A DNA stretch of 64,000 nt from Apostichopus japonicus (GCF_037975245.1 NC_092583.1:16952764-17016763); one strand, 5' to 3'; shown: positions 43,839 through 57,600, numbered from the stretch's first letter. Program-made: numbers and translations. The notes: generated from the letters alone by a model not told the origin.

Positions 43839-45467
43839 CGTGGGGCAGAATATGATTTCCAAGAGTTCAGCTGTTTGTTTTATATAGCGAGGGCGGGGGG
43901 TGGGGTGCTAACCTCGTTATTTTCAAACCAAAATTCAAACATTTCTCAGATTGAATAAAACTATTGCTTTCATTCTTGACATGTTGACTATTTTTACTCT
44001 GATAATTGAAATTGAAACATTACATAATGAGTTTCAATAATGATATGCTAATGTTGAATTGTACCTTGCCGATATTTTCACCCGATACTCATATAGCGGG
44101 TACAGTAACTACTGTTCATGTCCTGTAACACATGTGCTATACCAGCTATATGAGTATCGACTGATATTTTTCCTGACTTACTGTAAAGTTTCCTGACATC
44201 ATGACACCGATGGCGTTCCTTACTACTCGTCACGTTCTCTCAGTAAAGATAAACTCTTCAAAGATAAACTTTTATAACTGGGAACTTTGACATCTGTCCA
44301 TTATTAAAAGGATCTAATTGTGGCATACTTACAAAAACAAATAGAATGAAAAGTATATTTGCTGAAGTGATATATTGACACTACCATAGACAACTGAAAG
44401 AAGTAAATATAATACAATCTGGAATTGAAGATAAGAGCTAGGTAAGTTTCCTTGCTGCATCAAATATGTTAACTGTCAACCAATAGATTGTAGTTTATAC
44501 AGCAGTGGATAATAATACAACATGAAGATGCTATATCGGACAAGTGGCGAACGCCAATGGGCGGCGGAGGGGGGGGGGGGTGGCGGGTATTACCCTACCT
44601 GATGTCGTCAGCCGGGAAGGAAACATTCAATGCAGAGGGAATCCATGTAGTTGTTTGGTGGTTGCAGTAAAGCTCGAAACTGAATACTTCCGCTACTCAC
44701 TACTCCTATACGACATTACAGAGTGATAATAATTAAACATTGCAATCTAATATTCTGTAATAAATATTGTAGTCCGTCCAACCAAGAGGAAGTCGATGGG
44801 AATTACTCTTTATTTTGGTTGTGTGTCTTATCGATTACGAGTATGATAAAGCAGCGAGGTATTGATCTGTAATAAGGTCACGGTTTGGTCAAGTACAGGT
44901 TTGCCGATGAAGAGGTAACTTTGTCATCGATCTTAGATTTCTATCACGTTTTCGTTTACTTGGGTTGATAACGATTTATTCACCCATTGGTTGATCCCAA
45001 TCGCGGTATCTATACATTCACCTATATTGATAGAGAGGTGAGGAGGGGGGGGGGGTCACGTCCCTCCACTAAGATGTTGATGAGGAAGCCTTTAACACAA
45101 ATTTCCTCTTCGTTCTCCCTTTCCTGCAGTCTTCGTTTGTAATTGTTCCACAAGTGCGCGAGATACTGTGAGTAATATACATATGCCATATTAACAGTTA
45201 TCAGCATTGTGCCCTAATATGCTAGAATTTCAATTTATGGTCACCCATTGTCAACAAGAACTTTGAATAATACCTTCAAAATATTTCACCCTAACCGAAA
45301 CATTTATTTTTTATTAATTCAACCTTCGGCATACTTGAAAAAAAAAGTTAATGTAGTTACGTGTCATGCGAACCAAAGAAGTACAGGCAAATCAGATTTG
45401 ATTTCAAGTTTTATTGTTTTCTTTTCGGTGAATTCTTTAGTGGTATTCATCTTCGTGCAAGTGGCAG
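43839..45467. other. Intergenic between the duplication and the 39-bp array
   Basis: No gene recognised. G-runs at about 43893 and 44569-44582; a GTCGTCAGCCGGGAAGG stretch near 44600 shows no open exon with splice sites. Confidence 0.5.
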
Positions 45468-46915
45468 AATCCCTAGCTTACAATCACCACCTAATAATAT
45501 GGGAAACCTTCCCTAGCCTACAATCACCACCTAATATGGGAAACCTTCCCTATAGCCTACAATCACCACCTAATAATATGGGAAACCATCCCTAGCCTAC
45601 AATCACCCCCTAATAATATGGGAAACTATCCCTAGTCTACAATCACCACCTAATAATATGGGAAACTATCCCTAGCCTACAATCACCATCTAATAATATG
45701 GGAAACCATCCCTAGCCTACAATCACCACCTCATAATATGGGAAACCATCCCTAGCCTACAATCACCACCTCATAATATGGGAAACCATCCCTAGCCTAC
45801 AATCACCACCTAATAATATGGGAAACCATCCCTAGCCTACAATCACCACCTAATAATATGGGAAACTATCCCTAGCCTACAATCACCACCTCATAATATG
45901 GGAAACCATCCCTAGCCTACAATCACCACCTCATAATATGGGAAACCATCCCTAGCCTACAATCACCACCTAATAATATATGGGAAACCATCCCTAGCCT
46001 ACAATCACCATCTAATAATATGGGAAACTATCCCTAGCCTTCAATCACCAAAACCATCCCTAGCCTTCAATCACCACCTAATAATATGGGAAACTATCCC
46101 TAGCCTACAACCACCACCTAATAATATGGGAAACTATCCCTAGCCTACAATCACCATCTAATAATATATGGGAAACCATCCCTAGCCTACAATCACCACC
46201 TAATAATATGGGAAACCATCCCTAGCCTTCAATCACCAAAACCATCCCTAGCCTTCAATCACCACCTAATGATATGGGAAACCATCCCTAGCCTACAATC
46301 ACCATCTAATAATATGGGAAACTATCCCTAGCCTTCAATCACCAAAACCATCCCTAGCCTTCAATCACCACCTAATGATATGGGAAACCATCCCTAGCCT
46401 ACAATCACCACCTAATAATATAAGGGAAACCATCCCTAGCTTACAATTACCAAAACCATCCCTAGCCTACAATCACCATCTAATAATATAAGGGAAACCA
46501 TCCCTAGCTTACAATTACCAAAACCATCCCTAGCCTACAACCACCACCTAATAATATGGGAAACTATCCCTAGCCTACAATCACCATCTAATAATATATG
46601 GGAAACCATCCCTAGCCTACAATCACCACCTAATAATATGGGAAACCATCCCTAGCCTTCAATCACCAAAACCATCCCTAGCCTTCAATCACCACCTAAT
46701 GATATGGGAAACCATCCCTAGCCTACAATCACCATCTAATAATATAAGGGAAACCATCCCTAGCTTACAATTACCAAAACCATCCCTAGCCTACAATCAC
46801 CACCTAATAATATGGGAAACTATCCCTAGCCTTCAATCACCAAAACCATCCCTAGCCTTCAATCACCACCTAATAATATGGGAACCATCCCTAGGCTACA
46901 ATCACCACAATAATA
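45468..46915. repeat. Minisatellite, period 39-40 bp
   Basis: Unit of the type CCTAGCCTACAATCACCACC then TAATAATATGGGAAACCAT, about 36 units. Shortened units (CCTAGCCTTCAATCACCAAA) recur in a higher-order pattern after 46020. Confidence 0.95.
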
Positions 46916-49423
46916 TTGAAAATCGTGTTTTTTCCAGATGAAAGTTATTTTAATAATTCAGACAGCAGGACTACCAGTCACTAATTTTTTTTTACTTTGT
47001 TACTTCATCACGGTTACAATTTCGGTCATTCAACATTTTATAATGTGACTAAATTATCTCATATTGACGGATATCTGATGATGTTTGTTTCGAGTTTTCT
47101 TTCTTTCCTTCCCTCTTGTTTATTACTTTCATCCTTACAAGTTATTGACTACAGTTTTATTTACATAAAGCTGGTATATGTTTGTTATGTGACTCGACCA
47201 GATGTTGTATTCACATACAGTGACACGAGAGAGTACAACATTCATGTACAACATTAATTAAGTTTCAACAGTCATAAAAAAGTTTCCTGAATTATGCACG
47301 TCAACATGATACGTACATCGTAACTAGCACCTCATCTACCAATCAATCAATCAATCAAAAAATTAATAACAGGCGCTATAGAGTAATGCGACCAAGTTCT
47401 AACACACATACGGAACGCCGTCTGTTTCACAATATTAGGAGAAAATATGAGCATGTAGCATGCCAACGTTACAACCATGATGTCATGTTTTGCTATAAGT
47501 ATACTAGAAATAATATCAACATACCACAACGCAATGTCAGCATATCAAGAATAATAGCAACATTTATTTTCTACCTGAAAAAGGCGTTTGACCCTATACA
47601 TCTGCGTTCGAGGAAGGAGTCATTTCGTTTCAACAATTTCAGAACTTATGTCAGCATGTAACGTAACAATAGCAAAGTGTTGCAATTTAACATCAGTGTG
47701 TCATGCATGGTTGATATTGATGTATGTTACACCAATTTATCTGCATTGTCAGAAAATAATATCATCAAATTTGATCCGATATCTGAGTGTGAAAGTGGCT
47801 GTACTTGTTAGTCTATAGCCATGGAGTTATGACGTAATAGCTCCACGGCCAAGCACACGTATATAGGTCGGTTCCTCAGATGCAGCATAACACTCAATGA
47901 CTCAAATGATGTGTTTACGATTCATTACAACTTATTATTCAAGGACGTATAATGTAGAATGCCACACAATGGTGCTCTGTTGTTTTAGTTGAAAGAAGAT
48001 GTTTTTATTTAGTTACTAGAATTAAAATTAAAAACAGACTAATATAAACCCTTATAGGCCTCTGTACTGTGAAGCCGACTGTGCTCTTGTCTTCCACTGA
48101 GTTCAACCTCGTTTATGAAATCATGATAAAGAATAGACTATGTAACGTTGATTGCATCATTCCACCCAGAGCTATTTACCGAATGTATTAATATCACACA
48201 TGGAAGAAAATCGTTCACAAGAGAGTTTATATTTATGTCTAGAAATATTACAATGAATAAAAATATGCCAATCGATGATTGGTTTCCTATCTAGATCTGG
48301 ATCTATATACTTGTTTAATAATGAGGTTAATGACAATGCTTCTCGAATCGAGGTCACATTAATTATGTTATCAGCTTTCAACGTGTCTTCGTAAACTTTT
48401 GTATGTTATGCTTTCCCTCTGAATTTATTCGAAAGAAAAGCAAAATGAGGTTTTGAGGAAAGAAAGAAAAAAGAAATGAAATTGACTGCTGTAACATATA
48501 ATTTTAGGTTGTTTCAGAAATTTACATGTCTAAGTAATTTAATGCATTATATGCTACGTAAGACCAATTTTCACAAAAAATTAAATCATTTTTTAATTTC
48601 CATCATTTCAGTACTTGAAGCAGGTGAGCTGTTGATTCTTCACAACTACTGAATGCATTCTTCCAAGGAAGGGCCATTCTAAAGAGAAGGGAGAAAGATG
48701 GGGAAAATATTATTATAAAATCAACTTAAATCCCGTAAGATCATTTTAAAACTTGTAATGACAAAACAGAGAAGGGAAAGCAAAAATTGTATAATGGTTT
48801 TTAACGTTGTCCATGTTAGTTTGTTCATTATTTAAGAAAGGAATTGAGGTGTCATTAATTTCATACTTTCATGAAAATGACACCTTATAATCACAGGTAA
48901 TCTTCATTGTCTGGGTTATATGATACAATTGAGTGAAAATTACCAACACACCCAGTTGGGACAATTTTTTTCGGAACTGTTCTGTCGTGTCCCGCTTCAG
49001 AGCACTCGTAGTGTCAGTATGAGCAGCATGAGTATCATGTTTCTCTCAGATAAAGGTTAGGAACTGTTTGTGCTGCCAAAACGAGTGCTTTGAAGCATAA
49101 TATGGGAGGACAGTACAAAGAGGTATAAGCACTAGGAAATTGTACCAACTGGCTGATTACCACAGAGATGTTAATGAACATTCAAACAAGTCAGGTGTTG
49201 CAAATTAAAATAACCCTTATTACGAATTTCATTGATATGAACGTATGTCGCAAGGCTGTTCTTTGAAATCAATTTGGTGATGGCGCCATCCTTGTTTTGT
49301 GTCTGATAACCTCATTGCCAACAAACGTTCCTTTCTTCAATGACATCGTCATATTGCAGGGTGGGTTATTGTGTAAGTGATGGTCTTGGAGAGGAATTAG
49401 CATGACGTCACTCATTAATAAGA
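46916..49423. other. Intergenic downstream of the PGRP gene
   Basis: AT-rich. No exon recognised. A (CAAT)n run sits at 47341-47358. If the PGRP last exon is spliced at its internal donor, a last exon could lie here. Confidence 0.45.
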
Positions 49424-49646
49424 TTATTCAACTGAGACACCCTTGTTGTGAATTGGAGGTGATTTGCATATTATATTAAATGTGAGGGAGGGGTTGGACA
49501 TTCTACTGAATCCCCTGTCGGAAAATACACTCACGTAATTGGTCATCTGCTGCACGTGATCAAGGTAGAACAATGTTCCTGGACATGATGTGCTCTTAAC
49601 ATCCTGGTGTCCAAGGACGGCGTATACGTCAGGCACCAACTTGCCC
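49424..49646 (-). CDS. PGRP: PGRP exon 6: C-terminal zinc site and tail
   Basis: Acceptor ATTTCAG at 49647; stop TAA at 49426-49424. Encodes [16 protein letters not shown] and [16 protein letters not shown], then a tail of about 37 residues unlike other PGRPs. A strong donor TAC/GTGAGT sits at 49534 exactly where the family domain ends, so the tail may be unspliced intron and the true C-terminus may lie in a further exon. Confidence 0.85.
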
Positions 49647-52600
49647 CTGAAATGATATAGTAAGATAGTAATGATATATGTAAATGGTAACATTTCTAAG
49701 GATAGGTAGCACCTACCCTCACCCCCTATCCTACGCCCATCACACCCCATCACATTACACACATTTATAAGTCTTGTTATGTACCCATATGTACAATATG
49801 ATTTTGACACTGAACTTCGTGAAAGCACACAATACATACTTACATCGTAATGGCGCAGGTCACAAAGTCGTCCAATGCCTGAAGGGCCGCTTGTGTAGGC
49901 ATACTACTTGAAAACTCACCCATCATGGACACTCCTGTGTTTTTACCAAAGAAAAACTCATATGAAACATTTATTGATTAATTAATTATTGATCATGAGT
50001 ATTGATTACTGCATCCATTCGCTTAATTCGATATATTAAACATTATGTATATATCATTGTTTATTACGAACGGTGAAAACAATAATTTTGGTTTTATATT
50101 CCTCACTGACCTGGGCGACAGTATTTCTACGATGACGTCAGAGAGTCCGTTTAACAAATTTCGATTCAGTGTTAGCTTAAAGCTTTAATGTCCCATATTT
50201 AGAGTAAATCTTAAACCATCCAATTTAATTGATCCATGATCTTTATAAAGCAGTGAATTTATTCATCTCCTGAGAGTAGTAATTCTTACAAATTCAGCTC
50301 TTATATAGAGTGAACGCACTAACATATGTCTTATAGCTAAATAATCATGTGACTCATTGTAAAGAGTGACGTCACTACAAAGAGTGGTCATCCTGGGCTC
50401 TTTCAAAAACAGACTTCTCACTTTTTGGGGACCAGGGAACTACAGTCCTGGACCCGAGGTCAGTTGGAGAGCTCTGGATTATACGGCATAAAGAAAACAT
50501 ACAAGTGTATTCATATTTTAATATTATTATTAAGCATAAAGAGGACTGGGTGGTGACCATTATTTCCAGGGCCTAACCTATACATTTCATCGCCGTTGAT
50601 TGTACCATGGAGGTAAAAACAGATTGTACGTACTTGATGTACGGTGTCTTACCGATTGAGTTGGTGTTATATTCAGCAACACCAGCATGAGCACCAGTGG
50701 TGTCCCAGCCACGCCCTTCATACACATTACCATCTCCACCAATCAAGAAATTGTATCCAATGTCCCACCAGCCATTACTATCCATATGATAGTTCTGAAG
50801 AAATAAACGTCAATATTCTCATAAAGAGTTAAATTTGAGAAATATATAAACAATTGAGGTAATACCAATGTCTCATCTCAGCCATTGACCTGTTCATAAT
50901 ATTTGATTAGAAGCGTATGGGTATGACGTCATAAAACACGAGTACAGAACTAACCTATTCTCGTTATACTTCACTAGACAATTCATCGTCATGATCACGT
51001 GGTCCCAGTCTCTACTTAAAGGTGCTAGGTTGGAGAGTTTATCAGTGTAGATGATTGGCAGATTCGTACGCAGGATTTTCTGTGCATGGGGTGTGGTGGA
51101 GTGGGTGGGGGGGGGGTGTGAACTTTTGAGCCAACGGATGAAAACAACTCATCACGTTAGATTGCCAAACAGAACTTTGTGATTTTTACATTTATGGCTT
51201 TTGTGTCAAGTGCATTTTGTTTTAAATAGGGTGAAGGTCCCTACCCTCACTCTTGAACCAGGCCACTGAAACCCTAGGAACGCCACTCTCAACGTGAGAT
51301 CCATCTATATAAAGGAGTACAAACATGAATTATTCTTATAAATTACCTGGATACCCCTCATAACACTGCTGCATGAGGAGATATCACTACACGATGCTCC
51401 CGCGGTATGGTGTACCACGAAATAGTCTACTGGGGTTGACATAAACTTTGATCCACTGGGTGATCTGGCTCCCCATTCCGAACGAGATACGATGTTTGGA
51501 CAGCCTGATAAGTCGTATTAAGAAAGTGATTAATATTTAGAAATATAATTAGCCATAGATAAGTGTAGTTAAGACAGTTAAGGTGGCGTACTGCATCAGT
51601 CCGTTCAAATGTTCCCCTTCATGAAAAGGAGGAAACAGGAGAATGTCTATTTTTGGTTGAGGTTGGGGGGGGGGGGGCGGTGAATAGGGGCGAGGGGAAT
51701 TAGGGGAACCTTGGTGCAATTTAAGACTACTTTATGCCTTCAAAGAGCTGCGTTGTAAAGTTGCTTACTGGTGAGTAAAGATGTTTGTTGATAGGTGATC
51801 ATAACTTTGGGCTCACATTGTTAAACTATACAAGGTAGCATTCACCTAATGAGACCCTCATTAAAGGTACTTTGATGATTTAGTACGTATGTCAATGTGT
51901 TATTTAGCCTATATGGAGTATATGCTACCTTAACGTTAATCAGCATTGTCTACAAATTGAAGTATAACAAATGTGACGTCTCGAAAATATTTCTTATAAA
52001 CTGTTCTAGAAGTGCAACTTTTAAATTTTGGAAGGGAGATGAAGGGTTGGGAGGGGTGGGGGGGGGGGGTGAATTGAATGTATCAGCGAGTGACACGCTT
52101 TCGGGGTATCAGTTCTGTTTAGCATGTGTCGAAGTGCCAAATGAAACCTTGCTTGTACACTTTATTTCAGCATTCGTCCTCATCTGCTGGAAAGACCACT
52201 AATGGTCACATCTTGTGAATCTTTGCACCCATGTACAGTTACCCTCAGAGTATCGTTCCTCGGTCACTGAGACATCTAGCTGACTATAGTTTTTACCCTC
52301 TCTTCTCCTCTCTCCACCACACCAACTATACTTCCCATATACGACTGGGAACAAAGTAGAGAGTTTGGACCAGCAGAAAACTATTGAAAATGTTCTAACA
52401 TTTTTTATCCTCAGTGAAGATGACCTCTAAGGTCAGGTCACAATCATGTGATAATGTGTGATTCATGCATAAATTTGTATTTACAGGATAGCTGACTAGA
52501 TAGATTGGTTTTATTTGTAATTTTATGGTTTCTACTAAGTTTTAATCATGCCTTCAATTATTTGCCGAATTTACCTGTGCAAACTGTTAACATGTGGAGT

Positions 52601-54042
52601 TGTTCAAATGGAATATATGCAAACTGCTACATTAGATGGCGCTATAAAGGTAAGCTATGCAGCTGTAACCAAAAAAAAAAAACACGAAAAAATCGAGTTT
52701 GATGTATAAATAGCAACTTACCATTCACTGCAAGCAAACAACTCTATAAAGGAAAAAGATCAAAGAACGTTGAATTTTAATAGCTGTGTGGTTTATACAA
52801 CCTTTTATATTTCTTTAAATATACCCTTATCATAGAAGTACAGATCTGCACTCGATACCCATGTACTAATAGTATATACGTAACCTTACTAATGATCTTT
52901 CGTAAACAAGTAATGTAAAGTAATGACTACTTTAAAATCCCCATTTCCCCTGCCTCCCCCCCCCCCCCAGAAAAACTATGGTCACTCCACAAAACAGAAT
53001 GAAATTCTAGGGGTACAGCTGGGTCTAGAATCGTTGATTCGCCGAATGGCACGGAGCGGGGGAATTATGAGTTGTTCGGTCAGCATTCTATGAATAATTC
53101 TAAGTGATTGAAAGATTGTGAGGCTTCAGAGGACAATCCCATCTCCTTCTATTCCACTTCTTCTGAAACCCATTCCCCTGGTCATAAATATAGCAACATA
53201 CGCTCAACACTGACGCCGACCAGAGTTGCGGAAGTCATTAGGACCATAACGGTCATGTAGTGATATCTTAGGCCTATACTGAACGTTAAGAAAACTTTCT
53301 GCTTTTTCGCGATTGTACGAAACCATTACTCGAGTATTTCTCAAAATGATAGATTATACTATGATAAAGATAAAGATATAGATTCTCAGCCATTCTTCGC
53401 TCACAACTTTCAATCCCGCAATAAAAAACAAAGCAAATTGCAAGAGTGTTACTTCATTGTTTGAATGTTACTTATCCATACATTTATACCAGGGTTGTCC
53501 AACCTTTTGCAATGGAGGGCCACATGGAATGATTATGATGAAGGAGGGGCCGCATGAACCCAACGCTCGATTTTTCGCCCGAAGCCCAAGGCAACAAAAT
53601 GTGAGCACTGCGCGCGGAGCGCACTGATTTATTGTCCGTCCTGAGACAACAGATAAATAAAGTTCAGCCGACCCCACACCCCTCCGATGAGAGAGTGTCA
53701 CCCAAAGTGACCTGTTTGCAGTTTTTTGTTGTTGTATATAGCTTCAAATTGTTATCAATAAGCTCACTAAATTTCGCACCGTAGATCATCTCTGGCGGGC
53801 CGGACGCAACCATGCGGCGGGCCGGACTGTGGCCCGCGGGCCGTAGGTTGGACAACCCTGATTTATACGGAATTTTAGAAAGTATTTGAATCAAGCTATT
53901 GATCAAAATCACCCCAAGATCTCGCTTTTCGCCCACATACTATTTATAATAATTAAATGATATAAATGAGATGTTAGATTTGCCGTCAGCAGTTTACCTG
54001 GAGAGCTGCGACAACGAGGATGAAGAAACATGAATATTTCAT
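49424..54042 (-). CDS. PGRP: Secreted peptidoglycan recognition protein, predicted zinc amidase (226 aa)
   Basis: Six coding exons on the minus strand: 53998-54042, 52722-52743 (22-nt microexon), 51347-51504, 50653-50794, 49844-49934 and 49424-49646. They total 681 nt, 226 codons plus TAA, all phases consistent. The signal peptide ([15 protein letters not shown] then SCLLAVNG) leads straight into a single PGRP/amidase_2 domain starting [15 protein letters not shown]. Predicted zinc ligands are present: first His of FVVHHTAG, His of LGHQDV, Cys of STSCPG, plus the Tyr of WDIGYN. It therefore should hydrolyse the N-acetylmuramoyl-L-alanine bond of peptidoglycan outside the cell, acting as a scavenger or bactericide; recognition signalling cannot be excluded. 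The disulfide pair typical of PGRPs (CSDISSC) is present. A split 5' UTR is likely: acceptor at 54057, upstream donor ATC/GTAAGT at 54631. Confidence 0.92.
49844..49934 (-). CDS. PGRP: PGRP exon 5
   Basis: 91 nt, acceptor AACACAG at 49935, donor GAT/GTAAGT at 49843. Encodes VSMMGEF then [17 protein letters not shown], the helix that precedes the second zinc His. Confidence 0.9.
50653..50794 (-). CDS. PGRP: PGRP exon 4: central amidase domain
   Basis: 142 nt, acceptor TTCTTCAG at 50795, donor ATCG/GTAAGA at 50652. Encodes [20 protein letters not shown] then [10 protein letters not shown] and [15 protein letters not shown], the most conserved part of the family. Confidence 0.95.
51347..51504 (-). 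CDS. PGRP: PGRP exon 3: N-terminal half of the amidase domain
   Basis: 158 nt, acceptor TTATCAG at 51505, donor CCAG/GTAATT at 51346. Encodes [26 protein letters not shown] (first zinc His) and CSDISSC, ending RGIQ in phase 0. Confidence 0.92.
52722..52743 (-). CDS. PGRP: PGRP exon 2: 22-nt microexon
   Basis: Acceptor TTTATAG at 52744, donor AATG/GTAAGT at 52721. Encodes SCLLAVN plus one base of Gly. It joins phase 0 from exon 1 and phase 1 to exon 3, and its residues complete a credible signal peptide and cleavage site. Without it the frame would break. Confidence 0.75.
53490..53860. mobile_element. hAT-type MITE in the first coding intron of PGRP, 371 bp
   Basis: TIRs CAGGGTTGTCCAACCT and AGGTTGGACAACCCTG, flanked by the 8-bp duplication ATTTATAC (53482-53489 and 53861-53868). 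GC-rich inner part with GGGCCGCA and GCGGGCCGGAC boxes. The open frames here are not genes. Confidence 0.9.
53998..54042 (-). CDS. PGRP: PGRP exon 1 (coding): start and signal peptide
   Basis: ATG at 54042-54040 encodes [15 protein letters not shown], 15 codons, ending in phase 0 at CAG/GTAAAC (53997). An acceptor AATACAG stands 14 bases before the ATG, so this exon begins at about 54056 with UTR. Confidence 0.8.
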
Positions 54043-54632
54043 CGTTTCAAGATGGCCTGTATTAAAAATAAAAAAGCAAAACAAAATAAGGTTTAAATGA
54101 ACTTTAAATTCATGCTGAAGTTGACACTACACGTTTCAATGACTTTCACCACACTTTTGAAGCATTCTATGGTCATGTCTTAGCCTTTAGCGTGTCATTC
54201 ACATACATCGCCCGGTGAGAAAAATATATATTCGTCATGTCGCCATAGTAACATTGACCTGCATAGATTTAAACAAGGACGTCTTACTTGTAACTTAATG
54301 TACACGGTCCTATAGCCTTTGTAAAAGATAAAATGCTAATACATTTCAGCTTCTTTCATTTAACAGATTTGAAATACTGCATGGCTACTTTTACTTTTAA
54401 CTGCGTAGTGGTTGAGGTTTTGCTTCTCCTTTTGTCTGTTTGAATGTTTGCCGTTTGCCTTTTTTCGTCCATTATTCCAGAGCAATATAAAAAATAGCAG
54501 CATTAAAATCAACAACTTATACCAACAACAATAATAATGACAACAAAAAAGGTCTATGTGCATTTTCGATTTTCCTAATACAGATAAAAACAGACTCTAA
54601 GTACTTTTTATTGAATTAATTGGGTACTTACG

Positions 54633-57600
54633 ATGTAATCCTTTTGATATGATTCCAGACGTACTGACACAAAGAACGTCAATCACTATTAACAATATAT
54701 GAACAGAAACTCTCAATTTTATACATTAACCTAGTAATAGTCACACGTGATAAACTCACACCTTTGTAGATAAGACTTAATTAAAGGGAACAAGGTATCT
54801 TTCTTCAATTAAAATTCCAAACTTTTCAGCTTTCTGTGATAATTTTTTTTTTGAACAATAAATAAATTAAGAAATAAAATGTACTTACATTTTTAATTTT
54901 CCACTGACCAAATACCTAACCGCCATGTTTATTTTTACGCATTTTGTGACGACATTCGATCGCAGGTGACGTCACTATCTCACCTCTTCGTGACCTTATG
55001 CACTCACCTATATTCATAGGGTATTTTATCTATTGTATAGGCTATATAGAGAATGGACGTCCCCTTCCTCTGCTACTACAGCCATAACCTAACAACCCCC
55101 CCCCCCCCCACACACTTCGCGAGATAATTTTATCCCCTTACTTGTTTTGATAAATGTTTCGAAAATCGCGTGAAAGTGTATTTAAAGAGCGATTCGATAA
55201 ACCAGCAAGTTTGTCATTTACTGTTGAATTAGTTTACTAGACTCAATCTGATTAAAAACTTGTTCGATCAAAGTGAAGGTAAGAAAGATCCTCCTTCAGT
55301 ATAAGCTTTGTTTGAAAATCCACTGAAAATGTTCACTCCAAAATCTACGGTCCCGCAACAATACAAGATGCTTGTGCTTTCGTGTGTTTGCATCGCCCAC
55401 ATAGTGGCGAAGATGTATATATAGGGGTAAAATAGTAAGGTTCATTGGATTTGGTTTATCTTAAATACGGTAGGATTAGGGGTAAACTAAGGGGTGGGGG
55501 TTAAAGTTTTCATGTGGCCGAGTCTTTTCAGTATGTGATCTTCTCTTAAATTATAACAGCAAGCAAGTCCATGCATAATATTTGTGTTTAGTTTCACTAT
55601 TCTTGAAAACTATGCGCCATAATCGAACTTTGGCATGCACGTGGAAGCAAACGAAAGCAGCTGTTACTGCGGTGAACACTGAATGAGACACATATTCCCT
55701 TTAATTGTAATTTATTTACATATCATCTTATCGAAGAAAAAGCCGAACCATCTGGTTAATTCTCGTGTGTTTTGAATGACGCACTACAAGTTTGGATGAT
55801 CACATGACAAACCTTGACAATTCGGCAAAATTATCTACAAAGAGTTCAACTTCCAGGAGACGGATATAAGTTTGTGGTTCGTTTCCTCCAAACAGAAAGA
55901 AAGATTCAACCAATAGTTGTTTTATTAATGTTTCGAAGAGCAACAATTATTTAGAGAGCCGAAATATCGAGAGAGTGATTCAACAATTCAGCAATCTTGT
56001 CATTCTCATGTTTTCTGTTGTACTAGTTCACTAGACTCAGTGGGAGTTTCATGAACGCCAGATAATAGGCTACTCAAACATTCGCCGATAGTGTAATCCC
56101 ATATGAATTCAAAACAGTTGATTCGTTTTCTCATCAGGTGACTTATAAGTTCAGTTCAGTTCAGTTAATATATTTCGCATATACATAGACATACAAATAA
56201 AGTGCAGTAATAGTATATACAGGAAACTTGAAATAAAACATAAGATGTTTATCAAAGCTAGTAACCCTAAAGAAAAAGAAAGAAAATAACAGAACAAAGT
56301 AAGAAAGAAAAACAAAATGTAAAAAACAAAATAATATATATCAATCACGGTACTTATAATTCGCACAAATATTCCAGTTCACATCTGCCAGAGCAAGGTT
56401 CCTTAAATTTGTATATTGTTTTCCAATAGTGTGTCCTAGTATCCTCATTGACGAAAACACCTAAGCGAGATTACCCTTTCCAAGTTGAAAAGAGCGTTCT
56501 AACAAAAGATCTGGGAATGTACTGTCATGCGTGAATTGAAAACGTCGGGAGTTTTAATTTGAAAGAGCGCCCTCATTTGTGTTTGCCGAATTTCAGAATA
56601 CTATTATTTAACCAAGGTTTTTGAAATATAAAATTTTAGTTATGAAGCTCTCACAATTTTTCTATATAGATATAAACTTAACTCATGCAAGGCATGTTTG
56701 GTATTGGAACATACCTGTTGGCAAGTGCCGTACGTTTACGAAGTAGGTTGATGCATAATCACATGCAACCATAGAAATTGAACTTCAATTTCTATGGATG
56801 CAACTGATAAATGTGTTTGACCTGTTTTTACTGGGATATCTGATCGACATGTAGCTAAAGTGATTGTTGCCCCTATATTGTACCTTATTTTGGGACAAAT
56901 TCTTTCTCATTCTTTCTTTACTTTCAAATTAATTTTTTATTATGATTGAGTTCTTCTTATAGAATTATTTTACAACAAACCCGAAATCAGCATCGTTATT
57001 ATGCTTTTCCAATATCACTTCATCAACAGGTCAAATAGCGAACTTGAAGCCCTCACTTACTGCAGTTTCAGTTTGCAGTCATTCAAGCATTACATTACTT
57101 TACACACTGATGAATAAGTCATATCGTGATGATAGATAGATTTCTCTTGTGACGTTATATTTACATCGTGGCAACTAAGGAGTGGACTTACGGACCCATT
57201 CTGCAGATCAGTAACAGAGCTTGCTGTCTAGCAGAATATGCATGCTGTTTTTGGCCAGCAGAAAGACTGTAATAAGCCAAAATAAGAAGAAAATTCTCAG
57301 CTGACATGTAAGTTGATAGCAATTCTACGAATAATCCAACTTTGAGGTCGATAAGTTCGCTTCAGTAGCTAACGTAAATAAATGCACGTTCAATTATTTG
57401 TAGAACATGCAAATCGGTATTTTAAGAAGACTACCTTCTGAATTCACATAAAGAAATCACTTCATGCACACACGTCAAACTCCCACTATCGTTCTCAATG
57501 TTAAACCTAGGCCTAGCCTGCAGTTTTAAGTAATATTCTCTACTACTAGGCTAGGCCTCGTTGATGCTACGGACTACGATGCCAAAATATGTACTATCCG

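Noticed and set aside
45468-46915. Regular array as a CRISPR or similar locus
   Set aside because: No unique spacers between repeats, eukaryotic context and no cas genes; it is a plain minisatellite.
53468-53936. Minus-strand frames of 77 and 90 codons
   Set aside because: They lie in the hAT-type MITE and are chance frames in GC-rich sequence.
56151-56366. 71-codon minus-strand hydrophobic frame
   Set aside because: Composition follows the A-rich plus strand; likely a repeat tail (TTCAG repeats nearby), with no gene context.
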